The position numbers were made by a program, and so were the translations under genes. A DNA stretch of 64,000 nucleotides, from the NCBI RefSeq assembly GCF_003335045.1, contig NZ_QOZG01000006.1, forward strand, positions 300,551-364,550, read 5' to 3'. Below are positions 63,024 to 64,000 of this stretch, piece after piece. The DNA is from Paramesorhizobium salinisoli (lineage in GTDB: Bacteria > Pseudomonadota > Alphaproteobacteria > Rhizobiales > Rhizobiaceae). Below the pieces are notes generated by a model. It was given only the letters and a program-made list of their open reading frames with translations. It searched no databases and had not been told where the DNA came from. How positions within the stretch are numbered: the stretch's first letter is position 1; each line of letters begins with the position of its first letter.

Positions 63024-63052
63024 AATATAATCGTATCCGGGATACGCATCAA
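63024..63052 (-). promoter_or_regulatory. Sigma70-type promoter with palindromic operator
   Basis: On the minus strand: -35 TTGATG (63047-63052), 17 bp spacer, -10 TATATT (63024-63029). The spacer contains a perfect dyad CGTATCC-G-GGATACG (63032-63046) filling 15 of 17 bases. A repressor bound there would block RNA polymerase. Fits antitoxin autoregulation. The promoter ends 22 bp before the antitoxin ATG. Confidence 0.75.
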
Positions 63053-63541
63053 GTATCTATGTTTGTGACGAAGAAGCACAACTTCGCGGCCCCGTCTGCC
63101 CGAAGCTCGATTTTGGCCAAGCTGAAGAACATTGTGGGAACATGGCTGTTGCAGTTGACGGCTGACTTGGCGAGGAACGACGTTCCGCTCTGGTAGTCGC
63201 ATCGACCCGTACCCCAGCCGCGAGATCAACAAGCGTATGGATCGCTGCCAAGGCAGATGCCCCTACAGCGTAAATAAATAACGGTAAGACCGACTGCCGG
63301 GTGATCACCGGCTTTTGTGCAAGAAGTCTTTCGAAGCATAAGGGAAATCCCAATATCGCCTTCCCGGAACCTTCGGTGCTGGTTCCATAATACATGTTAT
63401 GTGATCGGATTATATAGCAGCCATTTAGTAATGCGACAGTTGGGCCAGTTAGATATGCGACAGTTTTCGCCCTTCTAGCTGGTCAAGTTCAACGCTGGGA
63501 GGAAGACTGGTGTCCGACGCCGAAGTGCTGATGGAGCTTCC
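63053..63541. other. Region between TA promoter and IS relic
   Basis: A 112-codon minus-strand frame (63057-63395) reads as low-complexity Ser/Pro/Ala-rich sequence and has no recognised domain; a hydrophobic SVLPLFIYAVGASALAAIHT stretch is the only feature. No gene is claimed. The last 120 bases contain the IS end repeats listed separately. Confidence 0.4.
63431..63465. mobile_element. Direct repeats of an IS-like end
   Basis: ATGCGACAGTT occurs at 63431-63441 and 63455-63465, 24 bp apart, about 75 bp upstream of a transposase fragment. Such repeated blocks are common at ends of IS elements related to the transposase fragment. The opposite end is not seen in the window. Confidence 0.55.
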
Positions 63542-63664
63542 ATGTCTTGTTTGATCACCATGTCGCAGAAAGAGCTGAACCGGCTGGAAGCGGTTCAAAA
63601 AATCAAGGATGGGGTCGGAACAAGGTTTGTTCTCCCAGACACGCTAAGATCGAACGGATGGTGA
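63542..63664 (+). pseudogene. N-terminal fragment of an ISNCY-like transposase
   Basis: From ATG 63560 the frame reads MSQKELNRLEAVQKIKDG, the start of an ISNCY/IS1202-type transposase; an in-frame ATG 63542 adds MSCLIT. After KDG the sequence turns to unrelated residues and stops at 63664. About 20 of roughly 400 residues are kept. IS remnant with the 3' part deleted or replaced. Confidence 0.75.
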
Positions 63665-63786
63665 ACCCTCGTCGCGTACCGTCATAATAGTCTGTCGGCT
63701 GGTCGCGAATTTCCCGCGTGATCGCTGAAATGCTTATCCCGGTCGACAGATCCTCGTGAACATCCTGCTTGCGCTGCCTCTTGTGA

Positions 63787-63813
63787 AAAAGCCCTGCCCG
63801 GTATGGGCAGGGC
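63787..63813 (-). terminator. Rho-independent terminator of the gene entering from the right
   Basis: Stem GCCCTGCCC (63791-63799) / GGGCAGGGC (63805-63813) with GGTAT loop; on the minus strand it is followed by TTTTT (63786-63790). Ends the partial gene at the right edge. Confidence 0.9.
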
Positions 63814-63861
63814 CTCCCTCTCGCTATCGCGCCGGTCTGGTGATGCGATAGGACGAACTGG

Positions 63862-64000
63862 TCACATCATGCACTTGATCTCGGCATAGTCGCCATTCGT
63901 GCGCAGGGTAATGGTGACGTCAGCTTTGCCGCGATTGCGACAGAACCAGCCGTGGTTGCCGTCGAAACCGGCCTCCAGAACGCCTTCAGCCCCCGGCGCC
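63862..64000 (-). CDS. 3' end of a hypothetical protein (window-truncated)
   Basis: The last 45 codons and stop of a minus-strand gene whose beginning lies outside the window: AEGVLEAGFDGNHGWFCRNR, then ADVTITLRTNGDYAEIKCMM. This resembles the C-terminal part of small membrane-anchor proteins of Rhizobiales, but the fragment is too short to name. A good terminator follows. Confidence 0.7.
   Translation of the reverse strand, partial: APGAEGVLEAGFDGNHGWFCRNRGKADVTITLRTNGDYAEIKCMM

Noticed and set aside
63057..63395. 112-codon minus-strand frame
   Set aside because: Overlaps the toxin-antitoxin promoter region on its 3' side, low-complexity Ser/Pro/Ala content, no domain and no ribosome site.
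1..64000. CRISPR arrays, tRNA or rRNA genes, prophage
   Set aside because: No regularly spaced repeats, no cloverleaf-type sequence or rRNA-like stretch, and no phage structural genes were seen.

Overview
The window comes from an alphaproteobacterium of the order Hyphomicrobiales (Rhizobiales), most likely near Brucella/Ochrobactrum, Phyllobacteriaceae or Rhizobiaceae. The basis is the moderately high GC content, a BA14K-like protein, two copies of a palindromic intergenic repeat typical of that group, many ABC solute importers, and an ehu/eut/doe ectoine-utilisation cluster of rhizobial layout. No rRNA, tRNA or CRISPR array was seen. The species assignment is inference.

Layout. (1) 1-4.1 kb: 3' part of a fused TAXI-type TRAP permease with its DUF1850 partner, then an ArnT-like glycosyltransferase broken by one extra T. 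(2) 4.1-17.6 kb: a complete ectoine/hydroxyectoine import and catabolism locus. On the minus strand lie enuR and ehuA-ehuB-ehuC-ehuD-eutA-eutB-eutC-doeA-doeB; on the plus strand lie an AsnC/Lrp regulator (doeX), doeC and doeD. Hydroxyectoine would be imported by EhuABCD, converted to ectoine by EutABC, opened and deacetylated by DoeA/DoeB to diaminobutyrate, and taken to aspartate by DoeD/DoeC. (3) 17.6-30.7 kb: XRE regulator, esterase, OmpA/BON protein with a tandem H3TH membrane protein, two flavin-oxidase-like proteins (one fused to GAF and a winged helix), an FMO, YceI, BA14K, EF-hand proteins and a five-gene ECF-sigma operon. (4) 30.7-43 kb: a minus-strand operon for 5-oxoproline/peptide use (pxpA, fused pxpBC, biotin carboxylase-BCCP, oligopeptide ABC importer, M14 peptidase), with a divergent GntR regulator.

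(5) 43.3-51.5 kb: a worn region. A beta-propeller protein and its probable regulator, a GNAT enzyme and a ghrA/cupin pair are intact. An ArgE-like deacylase is frameshifted, and relics of a LysR regulator, an aldehyde dehydrogenase and a second GNAT remain. (6) 51.7-58.4 kb: a second oligopeptide-type ABC importer operon ending in a DAO-type FAD oxidoreductase, preceded by an 11-G tract in the ribosome-binding region. (7) 58.7-61.7 kb: three TadG/TadE-like pilus or envelope genes. (8) 61.8-64 kb: an AbiE-like toxin-antitoxin pair with a palindromic operator inside its promoter, a transposase relic, and the 3' end of a further gene.

No wholly new system could be demonstrated from sequence alone. 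The candidates most worth following are the ECF sigma operon with secreted EF-hand proteins, the split urea-carboxylase-like/oxoprolinase operon, the putative EnuR direct-repeat operators, the OmpA-BON/tandem H3TH pair, and the PNPOx-GAF-winged-helix protein.
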